Shown piece by piece: positions 42,263 to 51,196 of a stretch of DNA of 64,000 nt. The number at the start of each line of letters is the position of its first letter. The first letter of the stretch is position 1. The notes below the pieces were generated by a model. That model made no database searches. It was given only the letters and a program-made list of their open reading frames with translations, and was not told where the DNA came from. Source of the DNA: Mycolicibacterium vulneris (lineage in GTDB: Bacteria > Actinomycetota > Actinomycetes > Mycobacteriales > Mycobacteriaceae); the NCBI RefSeq assembly GCF_002104765.1, contig NZ_NCXM01000017.1, positions 62,001 through 126,000 of the forward strand, given 5' to 3'. Position numbers and translations under genes: made by a program.

Positions 42263-45200
42263 TCACTTCTCGCCGGGCTCCAGGGCGGCGACCTGCTTAG
42301 CCAGCCAGTTGGGTGCCAGCGCTGAGATCGCGGTGGCTCCCGCCGTGGATCCCAGCACGCCCGACCAGGCGACCGGCCCCAGCGGTGTGCACCCGAAGAA
42401 CTGGCTGATCACCGGGGTCTGCACGATGCCGACCAAAACGCCCGCGCTGCCCAGCGCGGTGGCGACGACCAGTGGGCTGTGTCGTCGGGTCAGCAGCGTC
42501 TGCGCCAGCTGCGTCGACACCAGAGCGGTCAATCCCATGGTCGCCGTGCGACGTTCGGTGCCCGGTGTCCAGCGCCCGATGGCCCAGGCGGCCGTTGCCC
42601 CGGCGGCCGTGACCACGCCGCGGGTGGCGATCTGGCGCATCAGTGGGGCATCGAGTGAGGGGGTGGGTCCGGTCAGCACGGCGCGCTGGTGCTGGCGCCG
42701 CGCCTCTTCAGCTTCTTCGGGGGACTCGTATTCGGCTTCGTCGGGCTCGACGTACTGCGAGGTGACCGCGACCGCGAGCGCGGGGAACATATCGGTGAGC
42801 AGGTTCACCAACAGCAGCTGACGGGTCCCGACCGGGGCCCGTCCGTCGCCGAAGGCGGTCCCGATGATGGTGAACAAGACCTCGCCCACGTTCCCGCCGA
42901 CCAGAATCGTGACGGCGTCCCGCACCCCGGACCACATGCTGCGCCCCTCGACCAGGGCGTCGAGCAGCACACCGAGATCCTCGTCGGTCAACACGATGTC
43001 GGCGGCGCCGCGGGCGGCCGACGAACCGCGACCGCTCACGCCGATGCCCACGTCGGCCATCCGGATGGCGGCGGCGTCGTTGGCGCCGTCGCCGACCATC
43101 GCGGTCACCCGCCCGCAGCGCTGCAGGGCGGCCACGATCTGTACCTTCTGCTCCGGGCTGACGCGCGCGAAGACCTGCACATCGGCGACGAACTTGGCGC
43201 AGGCGTCCTCGTCCAGGCCGGCGAGTTCGGCGCCGGTGACCACCCGCGCGTCCTCGGGCAGACCCAGCTGACGGGCGATCGCCCGGGCGGTGATGGGGTG
43301 GTCGCCGGTGATCAGCACCACGTCGCGGTCGGCGTCCAGCAGCGCTTCGATCAGCGGTCGCGCCGATGGTCGGGCGGTGTCCGCCAAACCGATGTAGCCC
43401 AGCAGCTCGAGGTTCTGCGCGGCGGCGTCTACGGCGTCGGCGTCGGTGTCGTCGTCCTCGGTCTCGTGCTTCCACACGCGCTGCGCCACCGCAAGCACTC
43501 GCAAGCCCTGCTCTGCGAGACCGTGTACCACCGCCTCCGCCCGCCGCTGGTCAGCCTCGGGGTCGGCGAACTTGCAGCGCGGCAGGATGACTTCGGGAGC
43601 TCCCTTGATGATCAGCATCGGCGCGTTCGAACCGTTGCCAGTAATACCGATCGCGGCGGCGAAGCCGCGGCTCGACTCGAAGGGCACCTCGGCGAGCATC
43701 GTCCAGTCCGCATCGTTGTGGCCGTTGAGTGAGGCCGCCGCCGTGACGATCGCCTCGTCGGTGGCGTGCGCATGACCCTGGCCTTCTTGCGGCCGAGTGG
43801 ACGCCCGCGCGGCGGCCCGCAGCAGGTTGGCCGAGACCGGATCGGTGAGCGCGGGGAACGGCTCATGCGGGTCGACGTCGGCCGGCACGGCGCACACGAC
43901 GCGCAACCGGTTCTCCGTGAGGGTTCCGGTCTTGTCGAAACAGATGGTGTCGACGCGGCCCAACGCTTCGATGGTGCGCGGCGCGCGGACCAGGGCCCCG
44001 CGGGCCGTCAGCCGCTGGGCGGCCGAGAGCTGGGAGAGGGTGGCCACCAACGGCAGGCCTTCCGGCACGGCGGCCACTGCTATCGCGACGCCGTCGGCCA
44101 CCGCCTGGCGCAGCGGCGCCCGGCGCAGCAGCGCCAACGCCGATACCGTGGCACCGCCGGCAAGCGTCAGCGGGAGCACCTTGCTGGTGAGGTCGCGCAG
44201 CCGAGCCTGTATTCCGGCCGAGGTTTCGACGCTGGCGACGGCCGAGATCGCGCGGTGCGCGGCGGTCCCGACCCCGGTGGCCACCACGATCGCCCGGGCA
44301 CGTCCGGCGACGATGGTGCTGCCTTCGAACAGCATGCTGGCGCGGTCGGGGTCGTTGACGGCGACCGGGTCCACCTGCTTGTCCACCGGCAGTGACTCGC
44401 CGGTGAGCAAGGACTCGTCGACCTCGAGATCTTCGGCAACCAGCAGGCGGGCATCGGCGGGCACCACTTCGGGTGCGGCCAGGTCGATGACGTCGCCGGG
44501 TCGCAGTGACTTCGCGGACACGGTCACCGTGCGGGTGGCGTGCCGGGCCGCCTCGAGCCGGCGGCGCGTGGTCGCGACGGCCGGAACGACGACCCGGCGC
44601 ACCATCTGGTCCTGCTCGGCGAACAACTCGGCGGCCGCGGACTCGGCCCGAAGTCGTTGTGCCCCACCGGTTATCGCGTTGACGGTCATGACACCCGCGA
44701 CCAGCAGCGCGTCGATGTTGCTGCCGACGATCGCCGACGCCGCCGCCCCGACGGCCAGGATGGGAGTCAGCGGATCTGCGAGCTCGGTGCGGGTGGCGGC
44801 GGCCAGCCGGACCGCACTGTGCAGCGGCCCACGCAGCGGCGCTAATGCCGGACTGTAGGAAAGATCGTCGAGGCGTCGCCGCCACGACGACTCGGTCTCG
44901 ACCGCCAGCGGCCGCGCGCCACCGGCCAGCCGCGAGTAGACGATCTCGGGATCCAGCGCATGCCAGGCGGTGAGTGGTTGGGGAGTGGGATCGGGCAGCC
45001 GCAGCACCCGGGTGGCCGAGAAGCTTCCCGCCACCAGCGCGGTGGCCGCGGCGGCGTTGACCGGGTTGAGCCAGCGCCGGAAGCTCACCGGGCTGGTGCC
45101 CTGTTGCTCCTCCTCACCGGTGACCAGCAGCAGCCCGGCCAGAGTGGTGCCGCCCTGAGCAAGGTGTACCGCCGACTCGCTCGCTGAGCGGGCGACCGGA

Positions 45201-47086
45201 ATCGCCGACAAGATCCGCACCGCGTCTGCCAGGTCGGTGCCGGTGATGATGTCCGCGGTCCACGGCGTGGCGGCCCGCGGATCGTCAAGCGCCACACCGA
45301 CGTCGGCGATCGCAAGCGCGGCCAACGTATCGGTGGACGCGAAGTCTCGGTGTAGCGCGGTGATCAGCAGAACCGGTCCACGGTCGGCCCGTAGCTCGCG
45401 CACCACGTTCAACAGCGGGGTTCCGGGCGGATGCGTGGCGCCGACACTGGCGGTGAGATCCTCGGTGCCGGCGACATGACGCAAAACCACCCGAGCGCCA
45501 GTCCGGTTCGCGGTCTGGAAGAGCGGGATCGCGTAGGGGTCGACCTCCCAGCCCACCTCGACACTGCCGACGCATTCGCCGTCGACAATGAGGTCGGCGG
45601 ATTCGAGACCCTGCGCGGGCGTGGCCGACGGCCCCTGGGAGGGAACCCACCTCAACCGCGCCCCGGTGGCCGGCAACTCGTCCGGGTCGGGCTCGGGGGC
45701 CTCTTCCCCGTGCAGCAGCGCGTCGGCCACCTCATAGACCCGGTCGTCATCCCAGCCGGGTGCATCGCCGTGGACACGCAAGACGGCGCGGTGATCGCCG
45801 CGCAGCGCGGCGCCGTCGATGACGACCACCTTCACCCGGTCCAGGCGGCGCAAGGCGCCCGGGTCGAGCACCAGTTGGCCGGCGTTGGCGAGGCCACGAC
45901 CCAGTACCGCCGCGAACGCCTGGTGGCCCATGTGCGCGGCTCGCGGCACCCCGGCCTCGATCGCTTCGGCCGCTGCTTCGGTGCCGCCGCCGGCCACCAA
46001 CGTGCTGACCGCCGCGATCAAGGAGCCGTTGGCCGCCGCATCGACATAGCTCTCCACCGGCCCGGCCATCGAGCCTTTTTCCTTATCCATCGCGGCATCG
46101 ACGGCTCCGCCGACCACGACATGCGAGGCCTCCCCGGCCGCGGCCGCCGCCCAGCTGTGCCGGGCCACGTTCGACTTGGCCGAGGAGATGACCGGGACCA
46201 CGGGTGCTTGTGGCCGCTCGGGCGACGCCAGCCGCGGCTCTCGATCCCGCCAGACGCGGCGGTGTGCGGCGGCCTCGGAGATTTGCAGGGTGCGTTGGGT
46301 GAGATCAAGCATCGGTGTGCCCCACGCCTGGGTGAACCCGTTGGCCGCCGCCGTCGTCGCCGCGAGCGCGATATCGGTGCCCACCCGGCCCAGCCGCGAT
46401 TCCAGGATCGCCACCATGCGCGGCTGATGATTGATGAGGGCGGCCGCGGCCCGAGTGGTCACCGGTGCCGCGGGCAGTTGGGCCACCCATCCGGTGAATG
46501 CGGCGCTCATCGCGACGAAGTCCATGGCCGCGGCGGTGAGCGGCACCAGAATCGCCAGGGGGTTACCCGGGTCGGCGAACGGCGCCGAACGCGGAGCCGA
46601 CTCCGACTTCGTCGAGGCGATGTCGGCGGCAACCGCGGCGACCGTTGACCGCACCTCGGTCAGGACGGCGTCATGGTCCGCGTCGTCGGCGAGTTCGACG
46701 ACCAAACGGCCCAGCGCGCCCTCGACGTGGGCCTTAGCCACTCCGTCAATCCGGCGAACCGGCTCCTCGACTACCGCCGAATATTCCTGCCAGCGGAAGA
46801 ACGGCAACAGCGGGTCGAGATCCAGGTGCACGCGCTGCCCGCTTTGCCAGCGCACCGGCGGCAGGATGGTGCCGGGGGAACCGTCGGCGGAACTGTTCAG
46901 CCCGATTGCCCGGCCGGTCGATTGAGCCATCAATTGAAGCACCGGGCCGGCCAGCTCCGTCACCGGGCTGGTCAGTGTCTGCAGCGCGCCCGCCGCGCCG
47001 GCCGCAGTAGACACGCCGGCCCGCACCGCCTGCGCGGCTCCACCGGCTACGCCAGCGACGACGCTGGAAACGCCCGGAATCTTCAC
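42263..47086 (-). CDS. ctpI: Giant cation-transporting P-type ATPase CtpI
   Basis: A 1607-residue P-type ATPase, twice the usual size, closely comparable with M. tuberculosis CtpI (Rv0107c, about 1630 residues). The first 600 or so residues are a mycobacterium-specific extension: an alanine-rich N terminus (VVAGVAGGAAQAVRAG), a degenerate metal-binding-like fold, and several putative membrane helices. The ATPase core follows: TGES near 895, the phosphorylation motif DKTGT near 1049, GDHPITARAIARQLG near 1255, GDGANDAAAIRMADVG near 1330, and C-terminal helices. Motifs are like those of Ca2+/Mg2+-type (P2-like) pumps rather than CPC metal pumps. The ion is not established. A 170-base gap upstream holds strong hairpins. 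Confidence 0.93.
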   Translation of the reverse strand: MKIPGVSSVVAGVAGGAAQAVRAGVSTAAGAAGALQTLTSPVTELAGPVLQLMAQSTGRAIGLNSSADGSPGTILPPVRWQSGQRVHLDLDPLLPFFRWQEYSAVVEEPVRRIDGVAKAHVEGALGRLVVELADDADHDAVLTEVRSTVAAVAADIASTKSESAPRSAPFADPGNPLAILVPLTAAAMDFVAMSAAFTGWVAQLPAAPVTTRAAAALINHQPRMVAILESRLGRVGTDIALAATTAAANGFTQAWGTPMLDLTQRTLQISEAAAHRRVWRDREPRLASPERPQAPVVPVISSAKSNVARHSWAAAAAGEASHVVVGGAVDAAMDKEKGSMAGPVESYVDAAANGSLIAAVSTLVAGGGTEAAAEAIEAGVPRAAHMGHQAFAAVLGRGLANAGQLVLDPGALRRLDRVKVVVIDGAALRGDHRAVLRVHGDAPGWDDDRVYEVADALLHGEEAPEPDPDELPATGARLRWVPSQGPSATPAQGLESADLIVDGECVGSVEVGWEVDPYAIPLFQTANRTGARVVLRHVAGTEDLTASVGATHPPGTPLLNVVRELRADRGPVLLITALHRDFASTDTLAALAIADVGVALDDPRAATPWTADIITGTDLADAVRILSAIPVARSASESAVHLAQGGTTLAGLLLVTGEEEQQGTSPVSFRRWLNPVNAAAATALVAGSFSATRVLRLPDPTPQPLTAWHALDPEIVYSRLAGGARPLAVETESSWRRRLDDLSYSPALAPLRGPLHSAVRLAAATRTELADPLTPILAVGAAASAIVGSNIDALLVAGVMTVNAITGGAQRLRAESAAAELFAEQDQMVRRVVVPAVATTRRRLEAARHATRTVTVSAKSLRPGDVIDLAAPEVVPADARLLVAEDLEVDESLLTGESLPVDKQVDPVAVNDPDRASMLFEGSTIVAGRARAIVVATGVGTAAHRAISAVASVETSAGIQARLRDLTSKVLPLTLAGGATVSALALLRRAPLRQAVADGVAIAVAAVPEGLPLVATLSQLSAAQRLTARGALVRAPRTIEALGRVDTICFDKTGTLTENRLRVVCAVPADVDPHEPFPALTDPVSANLLRAAARASTRPQEGQGHAHATDEAIVTAAASLNGHNDADWTMLAEVPFESSRGFAAAIGITGNGSNAPMLIIKGAPEVILPRCKFADPEADQRRAEAVVHGLAEQGLRVLAVAQRVWKHETEDDDTDADAVDAAAQNLELLGYIGLADTARPSARPLIEALLDADRDVVLITGDHPITARAIARQLGLPEDARVVTGAELAGLDEDACAKFVADVQVFARVSPEQKVQIVAALQRCGRVTAMVGDGANDAAAIRMADVGIGVSGRGSSAARGAADIVLTDEDLGVLLDALVEGRSMWSGVRDAVTILVGGNVGEVLFTIIGTAFGDGRAPVGTRQLLLVNLLTDMFPALAVAVTSQYVEPDEAEYESPEEAEEARRQHQRAVLTGPTPSLDAPLMRQIATRGVVTAAGATAAWAIGRWTPGTERRTATMGLTALVSTQLAQTLLTRRHSPLVVATALGSAGVLVGIVQTPVISQFFGCTPLGPVAWSGVLGSTAGATAISALAPNWLAKQVAALEPGEK

Positions 47087-47129
47087 TCATCACCCTTCGA
47101 TTACGTCTACCGCGCCTAATGATCCTGGC

Positions 47130-47232
47130 GTGTGGAGTACCTGTCCACACGTGGGCGGGAAGGTAAAACCGTGCGACGACACCTCGGACGATGCAAGCCG
47201 ATGCACGTCGGGCCTCCCTTAGCGAGCAAGGG
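47130..47232 (-). promoter_or_regulatory. Structured leader region upstream of ctpI
   Basis: Reading on the minus strand towards ctpI, three hairpins follow one another: CCCTT with AAGGG (47216-47220 and 47228-47232), CCGA with TCGG (47198-47201 and 47208-47211), and the long stem GTGTGGA with TCCACAC (47130-47136 and 47144-47150, extended by one more C-G pair). They occupy most of the gap between the sigma factor stop and the ctpI start. This could be a cis-acting RNA sensing an ion, a partial terminator after the sigma gene, or an operator. I could not match a known riboswitch class. Confidence 0.4.
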
Positions 47233-47256
47233 TGCGATTACGTCCCTGCTCCAAGG

Positions 47257-48213
47257 TTACCGGGTTGGTGACAAACCAAACGTGCTGAACAGACCGGGGT
47301 CGAGGAAGACGGTGATGCCGGCGACGCCGGTAGCGCCGGTGGTCAGCACGTGAATGGAATGGGCTCGCATCTTCCCGTCAGCGCTGCGCCGGTACTCGGC
47401 AACGGCGGGTTGCGAATTCGCGGCCGTCGGGATCATCGCAATGTCGCCGGGCTCGGCCAGGGCGCGTCCGGCAAGGAATCGCAGCACGGCGTCCCGTCCG
47501 GTGAACCACACTGGCATCGGCGGCATTTCGAGTTTGACGTCGGCTTGCAGCAGCGCGGTCAACGCGGCCATGTCCGCGTTTTCGAATGCCGCGCAATACC
47601 GGTCGAGCAATTCGCGACGCTCCGCATCGCCGGGCTCGGACATGCTCTCCTCGGTGGGGGACAGTTCGGCGAGGTGGGCCCGGGCGCGCTGCAGCGAACT
47701 GTTCACCGCCGCGGGCGTGGTCTCGAGCAGTTCGGCAACCTCGGCGGCGCTGAACTGCACCACGTCGCGCAGGATCAACACCGCGCGCTGCCGCGCCGGA
47801 AGCTCCTGAAGGGCCGTCATCACGGCCAGCCGCACGCTCTGCTTGGTGGCGAGGTCGTCTTCGCGGCTCTTGAACATCAGCGCGTCGGGAATGGGCTCCA
47901 GCCAGGCGTGCGCGCCGGCCTTCGCGTCGAAATCCCCGTCCGGGTCGATCGAGCCGTCCCCCACGCCCATCGGCAGCACGCGGCGGGCGCGGTTCTCCAG
48001 CGCCCGCAGGCAGGCTGTCGTCGCGATCCGATACAGCCACGTCTTCAGCGCCGCGCGTTCCTCGAATGCCGCATAGCCGCGCCAGCCTCGCAGATACGTC
48101 TCCTGGACCAGGTCCTCGGCGTCGTGCACCGAGCCCAGCATGCGGTAGCAATGCGCGATCAGCTCGGCCCGAAAAGGCGCCGCCTGCTCGACGAAATCCT
48201 CCTGCGCCGGCAC
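47257..48213 (-). CDS. ECF sigma factor with SnoaL-like C-terminal domain (SigG-like family)
   Basis: A 318-residue extracytoplasmic-function sigma factor. Region 2 spans ELIAHCYRMLGSVHDAEDLVQETYLRGWR, split here as RMLGSVHDAEDLVQETYLRG, and region 4 includes PARQRAVLILRDVVQFSAAE and VNSSLQRARAHLAE. From about residue 195 a SnoaL-like domain follows (LLDRYCAAFENADMAALTAL), which in this family replaces an anti-sigma factor in controlling activity. It resembles SigG of M. tuberculosis in layout. The GTG at 48213 has AAAGGAG seven bases upstream; the large open frame beyond it is shadow. It is divergent from the SDR/DUF899 pair, which may belong to its regulon. Confidence 0.9.
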   Translation of the reverse strand: MPAQEDFVEQAAPFRAELIAHCYRMLGSVHDAEDLVQETYLRGWRGYAAFEERAALKTWLYRIATTACLRALENRARRVLPMGVGDGSIDPDGDFDAKAGAHAWLEPIPDALMFKSREDDLATKQSVRLAVMTALQELPARQRAVLILRDVVQFSAAEVAELLETTPAAVNSSLQRARAHLAELSPTEESMSEPGDAERRELLDRYCAAFENADMAALTALLQADVKLEMPPMPVWFTGRDAVLRFLAGRALAEPGDIAMIPTAANSQPAVAEYRRSADGKMRAHSIHVLTTGATGVAGITVFLDPGLFSTFGLSPTR

Positions 48214-48372
48214 GACCCAACTCCTTTCGGCTGCGAGGGAACCTACTCCCATAGAGACATCCCGCCCCCGAAAGTCATCGGTCCGCGGGCGATGAATCCC
48301 GATGTCGCGCCGTATCTGAATCGGTGAAGGCGCGGCCACGGCCGCAGACCACGTCAGAGGGCGAGGACGACC

Positions 48373-49143
48373 ATGAACCAGCCCAGTACCGCCCACGCCG
48401 AAGGGCTCGCCGGCACCACCGCGATCGTGACCGGAGCCGGCCGCGGATTCGGCCGTGCCATCGCCGCCGCGTTGGTGGCCGCCGGTGTGCGCGTCGTCGG
48501 CGTGGCACGCACCCGATCGCAACTCGAGGAGGTACGCGCCCAGCTCGGCGACGCCTTCACTCCGGTGGCGGCCGACGCCGCCGACCCGGCGACGGCCGAA
48601 CGGCTGATCGACGAGCACCGGCCGCGCACCCTGGTGCTGTGCGCCGGCGCGACGCCGCCGATGATGCCGCTGCAGGAACAGACCTGGGAGACGTTCAGCG
48701 AGAACTGGAACTCCGACGTCGCGCAGGCGTTCCACTGGTCTCGCCAGGCGCTGCTGCGCCCGCTGGCGCCGGGCAGCTCGGTGATCGTGATGTCCAGCGG
48801 CGCCGCGTTGAACGGGTCGCCGCTGTCGGGCGGCTATGCGGGGGCGAAGGCGACCGTCAGGTTCATCACCAGCTATGCCGCCATCGAGGCGCAGCGCGCG
48901 GGGCTCGGGATCGGGTTCACCGCCGTGCTGCCGCGGTTGACGCCGGCCACCGCCCTGGGGGCGGCCGCCGTCGCGGCCTACGCCGACCGCCAAGGCGTCG
49001 ATGTCGACTCCTTCGTGCGGGCCGGCGGGCCGGCGCTCAGCGCCGAGCAGGTGGGCAAGTCGGTGCTCGAGATCGCCACCGGCGGGGCTGCCGGCCAGGA
49101 CGCCTACCTGCTCACCTCCGCGGGCCTCTCGACGCTGGCCTGA
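48373..49143 (+). CDS. Short-chain dehydrogenase divergent from the sigma factor
   Basis: A 256-residue SDR. VTGAGRGFGRAIAAAL is the cofactor motif, LVLCAGATPPM the variant of NNAG, and the active site has VIVMSSGAA with YAGAKATVRF. After this the C-terminal part is less typical (RLTPATALGAAAVAAYAD). It is divergent from the ECF sigma factor gene and 28 bases upstream of the DUF899 gene on the same strand, forming a likely two-gene operon. It may be controlled by the sigma factor. Substrate unknown. Confidence 0.86.
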   Translation: MNQPSTAHAEGLAGTTAIVTGAGRGFGRAIAAALVAAGVRVVGVARTRSQLEEVRAQLGDAFTPVAADAADPATAERLIDEHRPRTLVLCAGATPPMMPLQEQTWETFSENWNSDVAQAFHWSRQALLRPLAPGSSVIVMSSGAALNGSPLSGGYAGAKATVRFITSYAAIEAQRAGLGIGFTAVLPRLTPATALGAAAVAAYADRQGVDVDSFVRAGGPALSAEQVGKSVLEIATGGAAGQDAYLLTSAGLSTLA

Positions 49144-49171
49144 ACATCCGAGAACCGAAAGGCACACATCG

Positions 49172-49909
49172 ATGAACACACCGCCCATCGTGTCCGCCCA
49201 GCAGTGGGCGAGCGCGCACCAGCAACTGCTGGTCAAGGAGAAGGAACTCACCCGGGCCCATGACGCCCTCGCGGCCATGCGGCGCCGGATGCCGTGGACG
49301 GCCGTGGACAAGCGGTACGAGTTCGACGGACCCGAGGGCAGGGTCGACCTGTTGGGTCTGTTCCAGGGCAGGCGTCAGCTCGTCGTGTATCGCGCCTTCT
49401 ACGGAGCCGACATCGACGGCTGGCCCGCCCACGCGTGCCGGGGCTGCTCGATGATCGCCGATCACGTCGGCAACCTGGCCCACCTGAACGCACGCGACAC
49501 CACGCTGGTGTTCGCCTCGCGCGCGCCGCAGGCCGACATCGAGCGTCTCAAGGCGCGGATGGGCTGGAAGATGCCGTGGTACTCGATCACGGATGACTTC
49601 GACGCCGATTTCGGGGTGAACGAATGGCACGGCACCAATGCCTTCATCCACAACGGCGACCGAATGTTCCGCACGTACTTCATCAACAACCGCGGCGACG
49701 AGGCGCTCGGAACCACGTGGAGCTTCCTCGACATGACCGCGTTGGGCCGCCAGGAAAACTGGGAGGATTCGCCCGGGGGCTACCCGCAGACCGCTCCCTA
49801 CGAGTGGTGGGACTGGCACGACGCGTACGGCGAGCACGAGCCGTCACGCTGGTTCGGTGAGCCCGACCCGGACGATCCCAACAACCAACGGCCGCCGCGC
49901 GAGAACTGA
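49172..49909 (+). CDS. DUF899 thioredoxin-fold family protein
   Basis: A 245-residue member of the DUF899 family, which has a thioredoxin/peroxiredoxin-like fold. Family blocks are VDKRYEFDGPEGRVDLLGLF, LVVYRAFYGAD, CRGCSMIADHVGNLAHLNAR with a CxxC pair, and WSFLDMTALGRQE. A thiol-based or redox role is plausible; no reaction is established. The ATG at 49172 is preceded by AAAGG at about 11 bases. It forms an operon with the SDR upstream. A strong hairpin terminator follows 42 bases after the stop. Confidence 0.87.
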   Translation: MNTPPIVSAQQWASAHQQLLVKEKELTRAHDALAAMRRRMPWTAVDKRYEFDGPEGRVDLLGLFQGRRQLVVYRAFYGADIDGWPAHACRGCSMIADHVGNLAHLNARDTTLVFASRAPQADIERLKARMGWKMPWYSITDDFDADFGVNEWHGTNAFIHNGDRMFRTYFINNRGDEALGTTWSFLDMTALGRQENWEDSPGGYPQTAPYEWWDWHDAYGEHEPSRWFGEPDPDDPNNQRPPREN

Positions 49910-49951
49910 ACGGCGTCAGTCGAATTCAAACGGAAGGGGCCGCAAAACACG

Positions 49952-49987
49952 AATGCGCGGTAGCCGTCGGGCGGCTACTCGCGCATT
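49952..49987. terminator. Strong bidirectional hairpin terminator
   Basis: AATGCGCG-GTAGCCG (49952-49966) pairs with CGGCTAC-T-CGCGCATT (49972-49987): 15 base pairs, one bulged T and a five-base loop. It sits between the DUF899 gene and the convergent small gene ending at 50010. On the minus strand it is followed by a short T-rich run (CGTGTTTTG), on the plus strand by ATTCTCC, so it can serve both directions. Confidence 0.75.
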
Positions 49988-50009
49988 ATTCTCCGGCGAC
50001 CGGAATTTG

Positions 50010-50234
50010 TCAGAGAATTCGGTGGTGTGCCCTGTCGACCTGGTACCCGACCGGGAATGACTTCTCGATGACCTGCAGGTGGTGGTCAACCCTGGATTCC
50101 AGCTCCAGAACCACACAGCTATCGCCGAGCGCTTTTGATTCGAGAACTATGTACCGCTGACCACAATCGGTGATCGGGTCGCCCGAGTGCAATTTCTCGA
50201 CCGGCACCGACTCCGGAGTTGCATCTGCCTCCAT
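50010..50234 (-). CDS. Small hypothetical protein
   Basis: A 74-residue soluble protein I do not recognise. It reads as plausible coding sequence (VPVEKLHSGDPITDCGQRYI and LESKALGDSCVVLELE), with alternating hydrophobic residues suggesting small beta structure and two cysteines. The amino-acid mix lacks the arginine and alanine excess of shadow frames. The ATG at 50234 is preceded by purine-rich sequence, with a GTG three codons upstream as alternative. It is followed by the hairpin terminator and lies 43 bases beyond the end of the SnoaL-like gene on the same strand. Confidence 0.55.
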   Translation of the reverse strand: MEADATPESVPVEKLHSGDPITDCGQRYIVLESKALGDSCVVLELESRVDHHLQVIEKSFPVGYQVDRAHHRIL

Positions 50235-50277
50235 CCATGACACGTTAGGTCAATTCCGTGGGGGAGGGAATAGACCG

Positions 50278-50649
50278 CTATCCGGTGCCGGCGCGCCGCT
50301 GCTTGAAAAACACGCTGACGTGAGAGATCAATCCGTCGTTGTCTTGCTCGAACAGAATGCATTCGGGCCACGTGGTCGCGACGCTGTCGATCTCGAACGT
50401 CTCGGACAGCTCGGCATACGACACCCGGCTGTCCACGTGCGAGACCCGCCGCACGTGCAACCGATGGCCCTCCAGCTCGGTGCATACCTTGCGCAGAAAC
50501 GCGACATAGCGCGCCTTGCCCTCGACCACGTCGCAGAACGGCCCCTCCCGGGTCAGGCCCTCCTCGGCTATGGTGTCGGCCAGTCCGTCCCAGTCGTGAG
50601 CGGCCAGGCTTTCCAGGTAGCGCTCGACCACTTGACCTTGGGCGCCCAT
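50278..50649 (-). CDS. SnoaL-like (NTF2-fold) protein
   Basis: A 123-residue protein of the SnoaL-like family. VVERYLESLAAHDWDGLADTI at the N terminus and REGPFCDVVEGKARYVAFLR are typical of the fold; the C-terminal strand holds DGLISHVSVFFKQ. GAGGGAGAAGA before the ATG at 50649 provides the ribosome-binding site. It is divergent from the SRPBCC gene at 50714. It may be an isomerase, hydrolase or a binding protein; no partner gene adjoins it in an operon. Confidence 0.82.
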   Translation of the reverse strand: MGAQGQVVERYLESLAAHDWDGLADTIAEEGLTREGPFCDVVEGKARYVAFLRKVCTELEGHRLHVRRVSHVDSRVSYAELSETFEIDSVATTWPECILFEQDNDGLISHVSVFFKQRRAGTG

Positions 50650-50713
50650 GTCTTCTCCCTCGCTCGTGGGTCCACGGTAAGCGCGGCGCCCCCGGTCGGG
50701 CTAGGTTGCTTTC

Positions 50714-51175
50714 ATGAGCTGGTGGACCGTCCATGCCGACCGGACGCTGTCTGAACAGGTGCCCGCGCCGCCCGAGGCCGTCCGCGGCTTCTACGTGGAC
50801 CTGAACAACATCAAGCTCGTGCACCCGCTGATCGTGTCCGTGGAGACGGTGTCCCGCAGTGAAACCCTGGACGGCTACCAGCAGACCTACCGCGTGATCG
50901 ACCGAATTCCGTTGGGGCCGTTGACCATACGAACCAGCTATCAGGCCCGGCTGCGGGTGCCCGTCTGCGGCGACGTGCTGACCGCAGCCGATCAGTCGCC
51001 CGGGGTGCGGCTGCGCGGCGCGGTGAGTTTCGAGCCCGTCGACGGCGGCACCCGGGTCACCGAACGGATTTCGATCACCGCGCCGCGGCCGCTGGCCGGG
51101 GTGACCATCCGCGAAGGGGTCAAGGCGCACGTCAAGATGCTGGCCGGCATCCGGAGTCACTTCGAGTCCGGTTGA
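50714..51175 (+). CDS. SRPBCC (START-like) family protein
   Basis: A 153-residue helix-grip protein. The start TVHADRTLSEQVPAPPEAVRGFYVD gives the first strand and helix, LVHPLIVSVETVSRSE the next, and VRLRGAVSFEPVDGGTRVTE the central strands. The C-terminal long helix ends in KMLAGIRSHFESG. It is the third member of this superfamily in the window but not close to the other two. It converges with the alcohol dehydrogenase gene, with 21 bases between stops. Ligand unknown. Confidence 0.8.
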   Translation: MSWWTVHADRTLSEQVPAPPEAVRGFYVDLNNIKLVHPLIVSVETVSRSETLDGYQQTYRVIDRIPLGPLTIRTSYQARLRVPVCGDVLTAADQSPGVRLRGAVSFEPVDGGTRVTERISITAPRPLAGVTIREGVKAHVKMLAGIRSHFESG

Positions 51176-51196
51176 CCGCTTGCGTGAGGTCTGGGA

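Noticed and set aside
42263..47086. Possibility that ctpI is two fused genes or an assembly artefact because of its length
   Set aside because: The single frame is uninterrupted and the size matches known mycobacterial CtpI proteins.
48214..49311. Long minus-strand extension of the sigma factor frame
   Set aside because: It runs antisense through the SDR gene and has low-complexity composition; a GTG with an ideal ribosome-binding site at 48213 marks the true start.
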